From: Diphasiastrum complanatum
Lineage: Eukaryota; Streptophyta; Lycopodiopsida; Lycopodiales; Lycopodiaceae
Direction: 5' to 3'
Length of the DNA: 64,000 bases
Assembly: GCA_029204225.1 (NCBI GenBank)
Contig: CM055099.1
Span: 67,690,084-67,754,083, forward strand
The notes below the pieces were generated by a model. That model was given only the letters and a program-made list of their open reading frames with translations, searched no databases and had not been told where the DNA came from. Made by a program: the position numbers and the translations under genes. Shown one piece after another: positions 1-11,167 of this stretch (the first letter of the stretch is position 1; every line of letters begins with the position of its first letter).

Positions 1-402
1 TGCTACAAGTAATAATAGTCCCAAAAGTCCACCATTAGGGCCCTTTTTGGACTCAAAAAGGGCCTCTTCCTTGCCTAAACAAGTTTTCTAATCATAATTA
101 ATTTAGTGCTAATCAATCCTACGTGGCATCTTTACCTTGGGTTACCATACAAGGTGAGCAAGAGTTAAGGCCTAAATGTAGGTCTCATTTTCATAGACTA
201 TTGTAGGTTATTTGCATAGACTATAATAGGCAACTAATAGGTAAGTTACAATTTACAACTAGAGTAGAGTTAGTATAGGACAACCTTTCATTGTCCTAAC
301 TACAATAGGACCCTAGGGATGGAAACTAGTATATGCCTAATAAAGCTTATATCATGGCTAGTTCACATTGAACTTTGACACCATTTGATTAAGGTATAGT
401 GT
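1..402 (+). repeat. 5' non-coding flank of element G1
   Basis: This stretch has no ORF of its own. It is clearly similar to the reverse complement of the DNA beyond the start of the second G copy (about 36842-37200). Shared blocks include TAATCATAATTA, CTACGTGGCA and TTTCATAGACT in the same order. The repeat unit of the G family therefore includes several hundred bases upstream of the coding region and may extend past the left edge of the window. Confidence 0.6.
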
Positions 403-2030
403 AAAGTTCTACATAGATTCTTTTGGGAAATTCGACATCTTCAAGATGACAACAAGTATCACTTACATCTGAAGTTAGAGAAGGATTATGCGACCACCAA
501 AGCTGCATGGGGTGTTGACTTAAATCCGTATGAGATGCATTGTTGGAGATTAGAAGGCAAAAAACATATTGACCTATGGGTAAGAGGTGATTTATACCCT
601 CATAATCCACTGGTAGATGTCCCTCCTAAATTTTTTGATGTACATAGTTTGTTAAGGTTCATTGGGGATGGTCGGAATGGACTGCTTGGCTATTGTCAAG
701 CAATGGATTCTCGAAGAATCCAGGCTGAGACATTGGCAAATACGGCAAACATTCATATCTTGAGAGTATGAATGACAATTTAAAGTCATTGCATGGAATA
801 AATATGAAATTGGAGTAGGAGATAAATGGTTTGAAAATAGAGCTTGCCAGTTCTGTCGCAAAAATTGAAGAATTGCAATCTTCAATCAGTATATTTCAGA
901 GGACAATATATGGCTTACAACAAAAGCGTAGAGTCTCGATGGATCAGCAAGCACAAAATGAAAACACTAAGAGACACAAACTAGAAGCTTTGGCACCAGG
1001 TGGTGGTGCCAGTAAAAGACATGTGAGGGACACAAAAGAGTTCTTGCAAAAGACGGTTGGAAAAGATTTTGAAAATATATGAAACATTTTTTGAAGGGTA
1101 ATGATTTGATTAAGATTGTGGAAGATGAAACAAGTGATTCAATTCGCTTGAGAATTGCAAAAATGCTAGTCGACAAGTTCAAGCCAAATCCAAATGTTAA
1201 AGAGATGGTGTACGCATGTGACCAAGGAGGTGTGAGTCGCAAGGGGTATAGAGCTTGAAGAAGTATATGAAACGCTCTGACAGAAATGGGTTAAAACGCC
1301 ATCAAATAGTACCTACTTATAAACTTGTTGAATCCGCCAAACGATAATGCAATTCGATTTTGCTCTCTGAATTAGGAGAGTTTCAGCATATTGAGGATTC
1401 TTTTACAGTAACCAATAAGAAGAAAGGACCTCCGACATGTTTTTATTATTATCAAGGCAACAATATATTCTTAGATCTAGAAAAGGTCCAAGCGATGGTG
1501 ATCCGACATTACGAAGTCAAAACAAATGGTAAGAACATTTATTGTGGATTTCGGTTTTCAATTGTATGCTTTTCTTCAACTAATATGTTTTCGTAATGAA
1601 ATTTTTGTTTTACAGATTGCGGAGGTAAAGTTATATTTGTTATTAAGTTGGACGAAGCAGTAATCATAAAAGGGCGTAAACTTGAACGTGTCACAATCAC
1701 CTTGTTGAATCGTAAATTGCAACAGTTTGGCAGAAGTTATTGTAAAGAATTTAACGTGCAATCCGAAAATCACATACGGTGGATATCTGCATTTGAAGTC
1801 CCTAAGGAGTCTCACGACGTACTGGAGTGGCTATTTGAAAAAATGTAGTATATCTAAGATAATACATGCACAAAATGAAGGCAAATTGCTCAATGTTGAA
1901 GGAGAAAGCTTTGTTGTAGAATGGCACCTAGCCACTGATTTGAAGACCTTGAAATGCACATTATTGTTACGCATGGAACATGTAGCCCAAATCAAGAGCA
2001 GATGTTAGCATTAGAAATCTAGAGATAATT
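403..2030 (+). pseudogene. Element G1, N-terminal and central part: putative DDE/RNase H-like transposase relic
   Basis: The reading frame is broken by shifts but can be followed by comparison with copy G2 (35090-36841, minus). In order it shows a block around EMHCWRLEG and DLWVRGDLYP, a segment that in G2 looks like a coiled coil, a basic stretch with the PGGGASKR motif, and a central region with GRKLERVTITL. A probable 87-nt intron (1529-1615, GT..AG) sits exactly where G2 has a 93-nt intron. The Asp in KLDEAV and the Asp in ATDLKTLKC are plausible first and second catalytic residues of an RNase H-like fold; in G2 the second is followed by a CxxC pair. I do not recognise a named family. It could be an unclassified DNA transposon or a decayed host gene family. 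Confidence 0.5.
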
Positions 2031-3808
2031 TTGTCCGATATGGGATTGCATGGGGGCCACGTGAGTCTTACCAAAGACGTTGAGATGAGTGAAAAAACGC
2101 AAGATGTTCTAGCAAAAGTTTCAATGGGTGGTGCGAAAGCGAGACACTTATTGTCAAATCATACTGCACGTGAAAGCAATGTTGAATGGGAGTACTGGAA
2201 GAAAATATGTCAATGCACAGCAAATATTGGCTCAGATCCTCGCATGGCAAGTACACGTGCTAAGGTTTGGCAAATATTTGATGCCTTGTCACAAACTATC
2301 AACAAAAAGATTGTGAGAGATGAAGATTTGAATAGATACGCAAGAGAAGTCAAAACATTTACTGAATTGATGATCAATGCAATGTCGTCCTCTAAAATAG
2401 ACTTGGCCAATCTGCTAGCCCCCACACAGTTTTTAGATCAGTTAGATCGTATTTATTGTATGTTCACTGGTAGAATAGACACGCTTGCCACTCTACGGGC
2501 TAATACGGATGCATTCACGTATGTGAGTGAGTATATAGATGAAACTTTGAAGCCTTATGCCATACAAATTCCTGGCTCAACTATCATGTGGCTTCCATAT
2601 AACTTGCTTAGTTATATATGGAAAGGAGATAGACCCTTTATCGCTCGTCTCAACATATTTATCAGTCACTTGGGTAACGATCATTACTTGGAGCTGACCA
2701 AGGACCAGCTGAAAACTTTTGATCTCGAAAGTGTAGGAAGGAAGTTTCTATCCGGTGAGATTACTGTTATTTGTTTCCTTAATGAGTTTCCAGCGACTGT
2801 GGCCCGCAACGAACACAATCCTAGTGAGCAAGTGAACGAGATGCATGACCCGGGTGAAGAGAAAGATTTATCCATGGAGCACGAAGCAGTCTTGGCTGCG
2901 CAAGAGGCAACAGGTGCATCCACATCAGCGGAGCCAAAAGATATAGATGAGTCTGATGATGTCGTGCTTCAAATCCATGGCCTTGCTCCAATCATCATTG
3001 ACGGGCAAGAGTACATGTTCATGCATGACTTGTAACATATTCTCGGCTTGCGAGAAGATGAGATGCTGACAACATTAGTAAACTTGCAGAATGGCAGTTC
3101 CACTTTCGACCACACCCAGCCCGACGACACGTATGACAAGCTGATCGTCCATGACACGGACACCACCGAGCAAGCACTAGCAAGAGTGCTTTGCCAATTG
3201 AAAATACTTCAACCACCACCAGTTCAAACGAGGCCATTCGAGGTACTCGAAGGGAAAACTACTGACGTGAAGTACAAAGGCAAAGGAATTGAGCTTGCGC
3301 AAACCGAAGACATTGATGAAGGGACCGAGGCAAGTCTGGCCCAACAATTCAACTTGTGTATTTTTGTTATGTTTGTTTATCTTCATTATACTCATTTTGC
3401 AATAATTTGAACCAAATGCAGGACGCAGTGGAGCTTGATGCATTTGCTATGCGAAGGGGTGGCGTTCGAGAGAAAGTTGAAGCAGGAACTCTGAACAAGT
3501 CTATGGCCCACTACATTGGGAACTTGCCCGACAACTTTATTTTCTGCTTCAGCAACAAGTACAGTCCAGATAAACTGATGGAGCTTCTTAAATGCAAAGC
3601 ACTCTCCAAGCACATTGGTGAGGTGGAGTTGTCACTGTCAGCGCCAAAGGCTTACTGTGTCCTCCGAAAAGCCATTTTAAATGATTTCTGCCCTGGATTC
3701 GAGACCCGGCTCATTCTCTCGGGTTTAAATGGCCCTTATGATAATGAGAGTGATGCTCCTAAACTAGAATTAGAAATGTTAAAACCAATATTGTCATCAA
3801 AAAAGTGA
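2031..3808 (+). pseudogene. Element G1, C-terminal part, unknown protein with one in-frame stop
   Basis: An open frame of 334 codons starting at an internal Met runs to a TAA at 3033-3035. It continues in the same frame to about 3357, so a single nonsense change seems to split one long protein. A roughly 70-nt intron (about 3358-3428) then leads to a second exon containing the FCFSNKYSPDKLMELL segment and ending at 3808. AATAAA follows at 3852-3857. The protein is rich in Asp and Glu near its end and has no motif I can name. Copy G2 is truncated before this part, so there is no second copy in the window to test it. Function unknown. Confidence 0.5.
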
Positions 3809-3851
3809 TCAGAGAAGCTGAAGTCCTCTCTAAAGGAAATGGACCAAATGT

Positions 3852-3857
3852 GAATAA
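3852..3857 (+). terminator. Possible poly(A) signal of G1
   Basis: AATAAA lies about 45 bases beyond the last G1 stop codon and is followed by T-rich DNA. Position and spacing fit a plant 3' end signal, but the motif is short and common in AT-rich DNA. Confidence 0.3.
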
Positions 3858-3985
3858 AGATTTTGTCGTTTTTTTCTTGTGGACTCTCCTAATTATCTGT
3901 TGTAATTATATGATATGCTTATTTTTTGAATTTAGAATTTAATATTTTTTTCTCTGATAAAAATTTCTTGTCTTTTCTGTGGCGT

Positions 3986-4062
3986 GAAAATCATGCCAGG
4001 GCGCGACCAAGGGCCATTTGACCTGGTCAAATGGCCCCTGGTCGCGCCTTGGCATGATTTTC
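3986..4062. repeat. Near-perfect 38-bp inverted repeat with 1-bp loop
   Basis: Two 38-base arms (3986-4023 and 4025-4062) are reverse complements except at two positions. They are separated by a single base. The arms contain GGCGCGACC and GGGCCATTTGACC and are much more GC-rich than the surroundings. The hairpin lies between the end of G1 and the histone-like ORF on the other strand. It could be a foldback element, the terminus of a mobile element, or the stem of a small-RNA precursor. Confidence 0.85.
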
Positions 4063-4120
4063 ATGCCAAGGCAAGGAAACCTATCTTAGCTACAACATGT
4101 TTAAAGAAACTACCATTCCC

Positions 4121-4204
4121 ATAGTACTGAAAATTTTAAATCACTGCATTCACATAGATGGTACTAAAATTTTCAAGTCACTACATTCACATAAACAGTA
4201 CTGA
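4121..4204. repeat. Two imperfect ~43-bp direct repeats
   Basis: Two neighbouring units both carry a TACTGAAAATTTT-like block followed by TCACT(A/G)CATTCACATA. They lie downstream of the H3-like ORF on the minus strand, in what would be its 3' untranslated region. Confidence 0.5.
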
Positions 4205-4335
4205 AATCAGATATTAAACTCAATCACAACAATTTGCATTCACATAACTTGAAATTCTTTAATATACTTGACACCAAATCTTCAGTATATCATAAATAAA
4301 ATCATGTCCATGATATTTTTAATTGCGCTCTCTCC

Positions 4336-5034
4336 TTAGCCTCTAGCTAGGTGGAGATCCTTCGGGAGTATTGTGACTCTCTTCCCGTGGACTGCATACA
4401 AAAATGAGTCCTCAAAAAGCTGCGTTAGGTACATTTCCGCAGACTCTTGTATCGCGGACACAACATCTGCCGTAACTTTGTTCCCCAAGAAAAGTTCATC
4501 GATTATTTCCTTTACAAGCCTCACAAATGGGGCCCTAGGTATCAGAAATTTTACAGACTTCTGATAACTCCGTACATCTTGGAGCCACTTTGCGATCTTG
4601 CACTTCCTACGCGGTAGAGGAGGTGGTGGCTGCATCCTACGGAGCTCCTTTCCAGCCCATGGTGCTGCACGAGGGGCTGGCCTACCCCTGCCACGCTCTA
4701 CGGTCCTACTTGGGCTAGCTGCGGCAGAACTTGGAGGTGGTGGAGGTGATGGAGGAGGTGGTGGAGGTGGAGGTGGAGGTGGTGGTGGAGGTGGTGGAGG
4801 AGGAGGAGGAGATGGTGGAAGTGGTGGTGGAGGTGGTGGTGGAGGTAGTGGAGGCAGAGGTGGTGGAGGTGGAGGCGGAGGCGGTGGAGGCGATGTTGGC
4901 AGTGTGGGCAGTGGTGATGGCTGTTGAGCTGCAGGGTTCCGTCGCTTTGATGTAGAGCCTGTCTTGCAAGGATTCTTTCTCTTTCACTCGTGTGCTCCTC
5001 TCCCTGACCATCTATGTGTCACCTTCTGCTTCAT
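4336..5034 (-). pseudogene. Histone H3-like (CENH3-like) protein with long poly-proline tail
   Basis: The last 80 or so codons match the H3 histone fold from the N-helix to the C-terminus. Landmarks are RSYQKS, LIPRAPFVRLVKEI, AIQESAEMYLTQLFEDS, AVHGKRVTILPKD and LARG. LIP.APF.RLV resembles centromeric H3, but loop 1 has the same length as canonical H3 rather than being longer. Upstream in frame lies a basic stretch (RKNPCKTGSTSKRR) and then a long run of prolines, in the place of the H3 tail. The only in-frame upstream Met (5034) is separated from the tail by a TGA at 4984-4986. The first Met after that is at 4635, which would give just the fold (99 aa). The stop at 4336-4338 truncates the usual C-terminus, and the bases after it still spell GERA as in H3. 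It is probably a pseudogene, or a gene whose first exon is spliced differently. Confidence 0.75.
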
Positions 5035-5312
5035 CCTTGTTGTTTGTGACATTGGGGTGCCCTCATCAGAACCACCCACCAGCAATGATAGCATTTGAGA
5101 AGTAGCACTCATTAATGAGGGCTGATTTCACACGTGTGAGCTCTTTGTCCATACAGAACTCCTTTGAATCAAATCAGCCTTGATTTGATCCACTTATGAT
5201 CCACAGATAGCTTGTCTCTCAGCGAGTTTGAATCCCTCTCCCAAATCCGAGTTCCTGCAAGCAAAAACACTGATGATATGATGTATACACCCTGACCTCT
5301 TCAAAGCATGAA

Positions 5313-5324
5313 GCTCTGATACCA
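5313..5324 (-). promoter_or_regulatory. Primer binding site (initiator Met tRNA), element F
   Basis: GCTCTGATACCA on the plus strand is the complement of TGGTATCAGAGC, the usual copia primer site. It directly abuts the LTR at 5325, so the element points left and the H3-like ORF lies where gag would be expected. Confidence 0.75.
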
Positions 5325-5956
5325 TGTGAAGTTTTTAGCACGTGTGAACTTCACCACACACCCTACAGGATCTTACTGAGGTGTTGTGATTGCACAAGAT
5401 TGATCAAAGAACAGTATGCCTGAAAAATCTAAGACAAGAATCGCATACATCTGATGAAAAAATCTAACTCCTCACTATGAGAAATGAATGTCAAAAATAA
5501 TTCTAAGTATTCAGTATGGGAAAAATAGGCTGCTCTTGGGTAGAGAGAGAAAATCAATGATGGAAAACTCGGGTAGAGAGAGAATGACTCCAAAACACCA
5601 AAATCTCATTATTCACAATATGGCAAAACATGCCAAACTTTGCCTACATGAGAGAGACTTGAATTCCTATAGTGGAGTTTCATGGAAAGTCCACTTAACT
5701 GAACTAATTCACCTACTAGAGATCCACATGTGTAATTTCATGCATGTATGTTGCATGTACTGCATGTCAACTCGTAAAACTGCCTAGACATGTGTAGATC
5801 ACATAAACCACTTTGCATGTTGCATGCACTGATTGCATGTGGCTTGCATGCATACACTATGACATTGCATGCTATCTAAACTTCTGCATGTCATCAAAAT
5901 TGAATCTACCTAACTCAAATCCGACCTATACTAGAAGGTTATGTGCTTAGTTCACA
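5325..5956 (-). repeat. LTR F (5' LTR, minus-strand element)
   Basis: The 632-bp segment begins TGTGAAG next to the primer site and ends TTCACA, giving matching 6-bp inverted ends. No second copy of this LTR is visible in the window, so the element is incomplete or its other end lies outside. The leader between 5050 and 5312 has no coding potential that I can see. Its far boundary is inferred from the TG..CA ends. Confidence 0.55.
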
Positions 5957-6049
5957 TACCTTTTATGTACAACATGAAATTTAGTGGAAATCACCATGGA
6001 CATGGCCCCAAACTCGAGATAGGAAGATAATATTTTAATAATCCTCACA

Positions 6050-6512
6050 ACCAACATATCAGCAACCCTAAAACAGTTGGACAACCAAATATCCCAAAGG
6101 CGGTGGGTGGTTACCAACTTTGTGCATATGCAAAGACTGGCATAAATAGCATTAAAGGCTTGTAAGATATTTTTTTTGACACTTGTAAATCTATATGTAA
6201 GCTGATTCAAGCTATATAAGTGTTAATTTGAGTTGATTTTGAGTTAATTGAAACTCTCTTTCAATCAAAGTTTCTCTATAGCCAACGTTATCACGCTCAA
6301 CAAGCTGAAGTTATTACTTCAAGCTATTGTACTCACTGTTGATATTTATCAGAGTGCAATTTTTGTCTCACTACTGCATTGTTCATTTGCGCATTCTATA
6401 TGAATTTTTCTACTTAAATATTTTTGTTGCTAATTGTTGCGTTTCCATTCCTACACATCGCTCAATCCTCGAGCTTCCACTGTCAGTCACGCCCACATGC
6501 GATTTTACAACA
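6050..6512 (+). repeat. LTR B3, truncated at its left end
   Basis: Similar to the reverse complement of LTRs B1 (31325-32037) and B2 (38134-38834). Shared blocks include GGACAACCAAATATCCCAA and the stretch containing ACTCACTGTTGATATT. It ends in ACA directly before the primer site TGGTATCAGAGC (6513-6524). The first third of the LTR is missing. Confidence 0.75.
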
Positions 6513-6524
6513 TGGTATCAGAGC
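6513..6524 (+). promoter_or_regulatory. Primer binding site (initiator Met tRNA), element B3
   Basis: TGGTATCAGAGC immediately follows the LTR end. The gag start of the B family (a Met-Asp-Pro-Ser run, then IDKLDGDNYHL in B2) lies about 130 bases downstream. Confidence 0.8.
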
Positions 6525-6656
6525 AGGCATTTTAGTAATCTGCATTTCTACTGCAGATTATCAGTCTTGTTTGTATCTAGACGTCTTTCTAGCAAATGCA
6601 CAACCAACAGTATTCCGACAGTCGTTGTTTCTATCAACGAACTCGTTCAACCAGAA

Positions 6657-6725
6657 TGGATCCATCATCTAGTTCATCTCTCATTGACAAACTCGATGGA
6701 GATAACTACCATCTCTGAAAAATTC
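6657..6725 (+). pseudogene. Start of B-family copia gag, truncated
   Basis: The bases encode the MDPSSSSSLIDK-type N-terminus also found in B1 and B2, with one frameshift. After about 20 codons the sequence switches abruptly to the reverse transcriptase of another element. The junction joins a B-family 5' end to an A-family 3' half. Confidence 0.6.
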
Positions 6726-6726
6726 A

Positions 6727-8816
6727 AGATGAAGAGCCATATTATGTGGATGATATCATCTTGAGTGGTGGAGACAATAAAAAATGTGGATTACATTTTG
6801 GGAATAGAAGTCATTAGATCTTCTCAATCTACTTTCATGTGTCAAGAGAAGTATGTTAGTTCTATTCTAGAAAGATTTCATATGGTAGATGTAAAAGCTA
6901 GTGATACACCAATGGAGTCTCAATAAAGCTAACTATAAGAGGTAACGAAAGATCCTTCGAGGACATTACTCTCTATAGGAAGCTAGTTGATTCACTCATC
7001 TATCTAAACATTACTAGACCAGATCTAAGCTTTTGTATTGGAATATTGAGTCAATTCATGCAAGATCCTAGTGAGGAGCATTGGAATCTAGGAAAGCGAG
7101 TTTTGAGGTATATTATTGGAACTCGAGATTTTGGCATATTGTACGAGGGATCATCATCTAATCTTTTTGGATTTTCAGATTCAGACTATGCTGGAGATGT
7201 AATGGATAGGAAATACATTAGTGCTTATTGTATTTTCATAGGTGATGGAGCTATATCATGGATGTCTAAGAAACACGCCACTATCTCATTGTCATCTAGT
7301 GATGCCGAGTACAAAGCTTTTACACATTGCACAAAGGAGATGGTATGGATCAAGAGGATTGTTTACAAATTCCCTGCTCCAGAGGATTTGCTGCCTTTTT
7401 TCCTGCTTACAACTTTATTTCTTCTTCTACCTACTATCAACAGAGATGGTGGGTTCTTTTTAAGTTTATCTTTTTTGTTTTAGAGCCCATATCAGGTAGA
7501 GTAGATTGATTAATATTGTACTATTTGTCCTTCCTGTCAGAAGACACTCAGATTGGTCACTCTTGCAGAAGAGCACATCCATAAACGACCAATATCAGCA
7601 TGCATGCCAAAACGTTCATCATAGCAGCATGCAAAACCATTGAACAATGACAAAAATTATACTCTTATGCTGCTAAAACAAGTTTGAAATCAAATCCTAA
7701 ACACTACTACACTTGTCTTAATCCACAAAACAAGAAACAAGAAGCTAATCTACAACATTTTAGAAGTTCAAAAATCAAGAAACCAACCAATCTTTTGATT
7801 ATTGGACCTCCCAAGAATAGGGTTGTAAGAGAATATGCAAGAACTACACAACAAACCCAACCTATTTAGTTTACCTGAACACTGATTCCTACATTAATCC
7901 ACAAACAAGAAATGAAATCTAATCCACTCTAGGAAAGCAGGAAAACTAATCCACTCTACTGTCCACAACCAGACACATGGGAGGGAAGGGCAAGATCATG
8001 AATGCATCACTCAAGAAACAAGCATGATCAAGGAGCTCAATGGATGCACCAAACTCGTGGAGGCTCTTCTCATTTGGACATGGAGTGGGTACATTACACA
8101 AAAAGCTCCTCTTCTCAAAGAGGGAGTCTCTTAAATAAGCAAGAGAGCTCCTTAGGTGGCATCCTAGTGGAATTTCCACATTTCACAAAGTACAAGTGGA
8201 ATAATGCTCTCCACTAGAGGTCACCATCAAAAGGTGGCTCACTCTACTTTTTTTAAGAGAGGTCTACTTGCATTTATTACTTTAGCCTTGAAATACTAGT
8301 TCCTACATGGTCATTCCATCTTCCGGGATTCACCATAAGGCTTACACAGTTCTTGCTTGTCATTACTAACTAGTATTACTCGGCTCTCATACTCGGCTCT
8401 CAATCTTCGTTAGTCTCGTCTTCTCAGAGACCTCCTCGGCTAAGGTGAGAGGTACTCTTGGGTAGTTCTGGCCGAGTATCTTGGAGATTCATCAGAATCA
8501 GCCAACAAGAATGATCAAGGATTTTCACTTGTTGAATTTTTCAGAGAGCCCAATCATCTTTTGTGACAATCAATCAGCCCAAAGATTGGCAACCAATCCT
8601 ATCTTTCATGCTAGGAGCAAGCATATTGAGGTGCAATATCATTTTGTGAGGGAACAAGTCATTGCAAAGGAGGTGGAGCTTCAACATGTGTCCTCAAGGG
8701 AATGTGAAGATGATATCTTCACCAAAGCATTGGAAAAATATTTGTTCATGAAGCATAGGACATCACTTGGAGTGTTATCAAAGTCCATGCTAGAGCTAGT
8801 TGAAGAGGGAGTGTGA
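6727..8816 (+). pseudogene. Copia reverse transcriptase/RNase H fragment (A family), split by LTR D1
   Basis: Translation gives YYVDDIILSG (the RT catalytic YVDD box) and then YVSSILERFHM. A 145-codon open frame from 7046 follows with the copia RNase H landmarks FSDSDYAGD and ISLSSSDAEYKA. Coding stops near 7374, where LTR D1 is inserted. It resumes after 8507 with IIFCDNQSAQRLA, HARSKHIEVQYHFVREQ and DIFTKAL and ends at 8816. The stop codon overlaps the start of the 3' LTR, as usual in copia elements. Frameshifts and a stop before 7046 show that it is dead. Confidence 0.85.
7375..8507 (-). repeat. LTR D1 (solo), inserted in copia RNase H
   Basis: About 1.13 kb, similar along its whole length to D2 (45648-46770). 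Both copies carry the same order of blocks: CCAGAGGAT, GATGGTGGGTTCTTTTT, AACCAACCA(A/G)TC, TGATCAAGGAGCTCAATGG and CAGAATCAGCCAACA. A run just outside the D2 copy fits a polypurine tract on the minus strand, which sets the orientation. No target duplication is evident at D1. The small ORFs inside are not convincing. Confidence 0.7.
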
Positions 8817-9127
8817 AAGATTCAACTAGTATGTTCATATTTGTTATATTTCCATATTTGGCAATTTGAGGCCAACTTTGTTTTAGACTTAGAGTTTGAC
8901 TTTTCAAAGTTCATTAGTCTTGATTTCATTTGAATAAACACTTTTTGAAAGTGTGGGAAAGTTAGAAGTCGAGTTTGAGTAGATTCAACTTCGAATGTTG
9001 GGTACTTTGAACCTAGACCCAAAAATAGTAGGGTTAGCATTTTGGTGAGAAAGCCAAGTGGAAAAATAGGGTTTGGACCTGCTATAAAAGGATGTAAATC
9101 ATGGAGAGACACATATTCTCTCTTCTA
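8812..9127 (+). repeat. 3' LTR of the plus-strand A element, left half
   Basis: Begins TGTGAAAGATTC directly after a purine tract (GAAGAGGGAG) and the RNase H stop. It is interrupted at 9127 by element A1. Its continuation is found at 13136-13471. The last five bases (TTCTA, 9123-9127) are one copy of the A1 target duplication. Confidence 0.75.
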
Positions 9128-9883
<756 letters not shown>

Positions 9884-11167
9884 CTCTCTCTTCAACTAGT
9901 TTTGGCATAGTTTTAACCATACGACTTTGATCCAACTTTAGAATGATCTCCATACTAAGTATAGATCTCCTTTGTAAGGTTCTAAAGTATCTTTCATAAT
10001 TAATATAGAGAATAGTGTCCAAATAGGATGCTTCACTATTTCTTACATCAATTTTACACATCAAGGTATAACTAGAACATGAAGAACCAAATAGAATGTG
10101 AATGAAATGATTCCTCCATGCTTCAAACTTTGAACTTTCTGGAAAATTACAGCAACCAAATAATAAATGTGAGTGATGACCATTTGCTTGCTTGTCTCCT
10201 CCAACTTCGTCCTTTCTTGATATGTCTCCACCATAAAACTCCATGAATGAGACTCCATCTCCATCTTGCTACAAGAAACCATCAAACCTTGGAAATCCAT
10301 GAGTAGGTGGGTACATCAATGATGAAAATCCAGCACCATATGACTCCATAAACCAAGTAGGTTGCACTAGTCCATCTTCAAGATCTACTTGACACAAGAA
10401 AATGACCATGAATTCACCAAAAATTGACAATATCCAAACATTGGCATCAAGTAGCTCAACACTTGAGAACTTGATCATGGATGAGTGATATAATGAACCT
10501 CCAATAGCTTCATTTCCATTAGCAAAACCATCCAAGAATGCTAATACAAGTCCAACAATAAAATATTGCAAGACAATGTAGCTAGTTTTTCCATATCTTG
10601 ACAATTTGCACACATCCACATGAAATAGTTAAACATGAGATAGAACAAGTAAAGTAAACTTGAATGACACTTCCTTGATGCTCCTTTGACCTTACTTGAG
10701 TCTTCATACACCTACAAAAATAGATCCATAACATATTTGCCAATTGACCCTCCTTTGATGCTCTTGACTAGCTCCAAATTGTCACCTTTCATTTTGTGTT
10801 GTTGAAGCCCTTTGAGAGCAACCTCTTGATCTTCCTCTTGACCATCAAAGTCTTTGAAATTTTTCTGTTTTCCAGATCCATTACTTGTTTTTCCAGTATG
10901 AAAACCATGATAACCAATATCCACTTGCATAGTATCATCTACACAAGAAGATTCTCCAAAATATGTGAGTAAAGCAAAGTGAGTCTCTTCCACTTTCTTA
11001 CCTTTCTCTTGATCATGAAAGATATAAAAGATATGAATATCTTCAAACCAAAAACTTTGGAAATGCTCCCTCTCAAATATATGATCTAGCTCCAACAAAA
11101 TCTCATCGATGCTTGATTTTGAACTTCCACAAAGGTTAGTGAAAACAATGTCACCATCATAAATCAA
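9884..11167 (-). pseudogene. ORF-X of A1: novel frame in place of integrase/RT
   Basis: On the minus strand from 11167 the frame starts with a segment that in A4 follows the integrase end (THFALLTYFGESSCVDD). It continues with FDGQ, LKGLQQHK and LVKSIKG, then after a shift with KLSRYGKTSYIV, LAFLDGFANGNEA, HSHLLFGC and EAWRNHFIHI, and ends in LVEERV at the purine tract. That ending resembles the RNase H C-terminus (LVEEGV). The same protein segments recur in A3 and A4. No RT or RNase H motif is present. A1 has a frameshift and a stop in this region. I do not recognise the protein. Confidence 0.6.

Noticed and set aside
4598-4927. Plus-strand ORF with a long poly-glycine run
   Set aside because: It is the reverse strand of the poly-proline tail in the H3-like frame, which has a recognisable domain and so explains the bases better.
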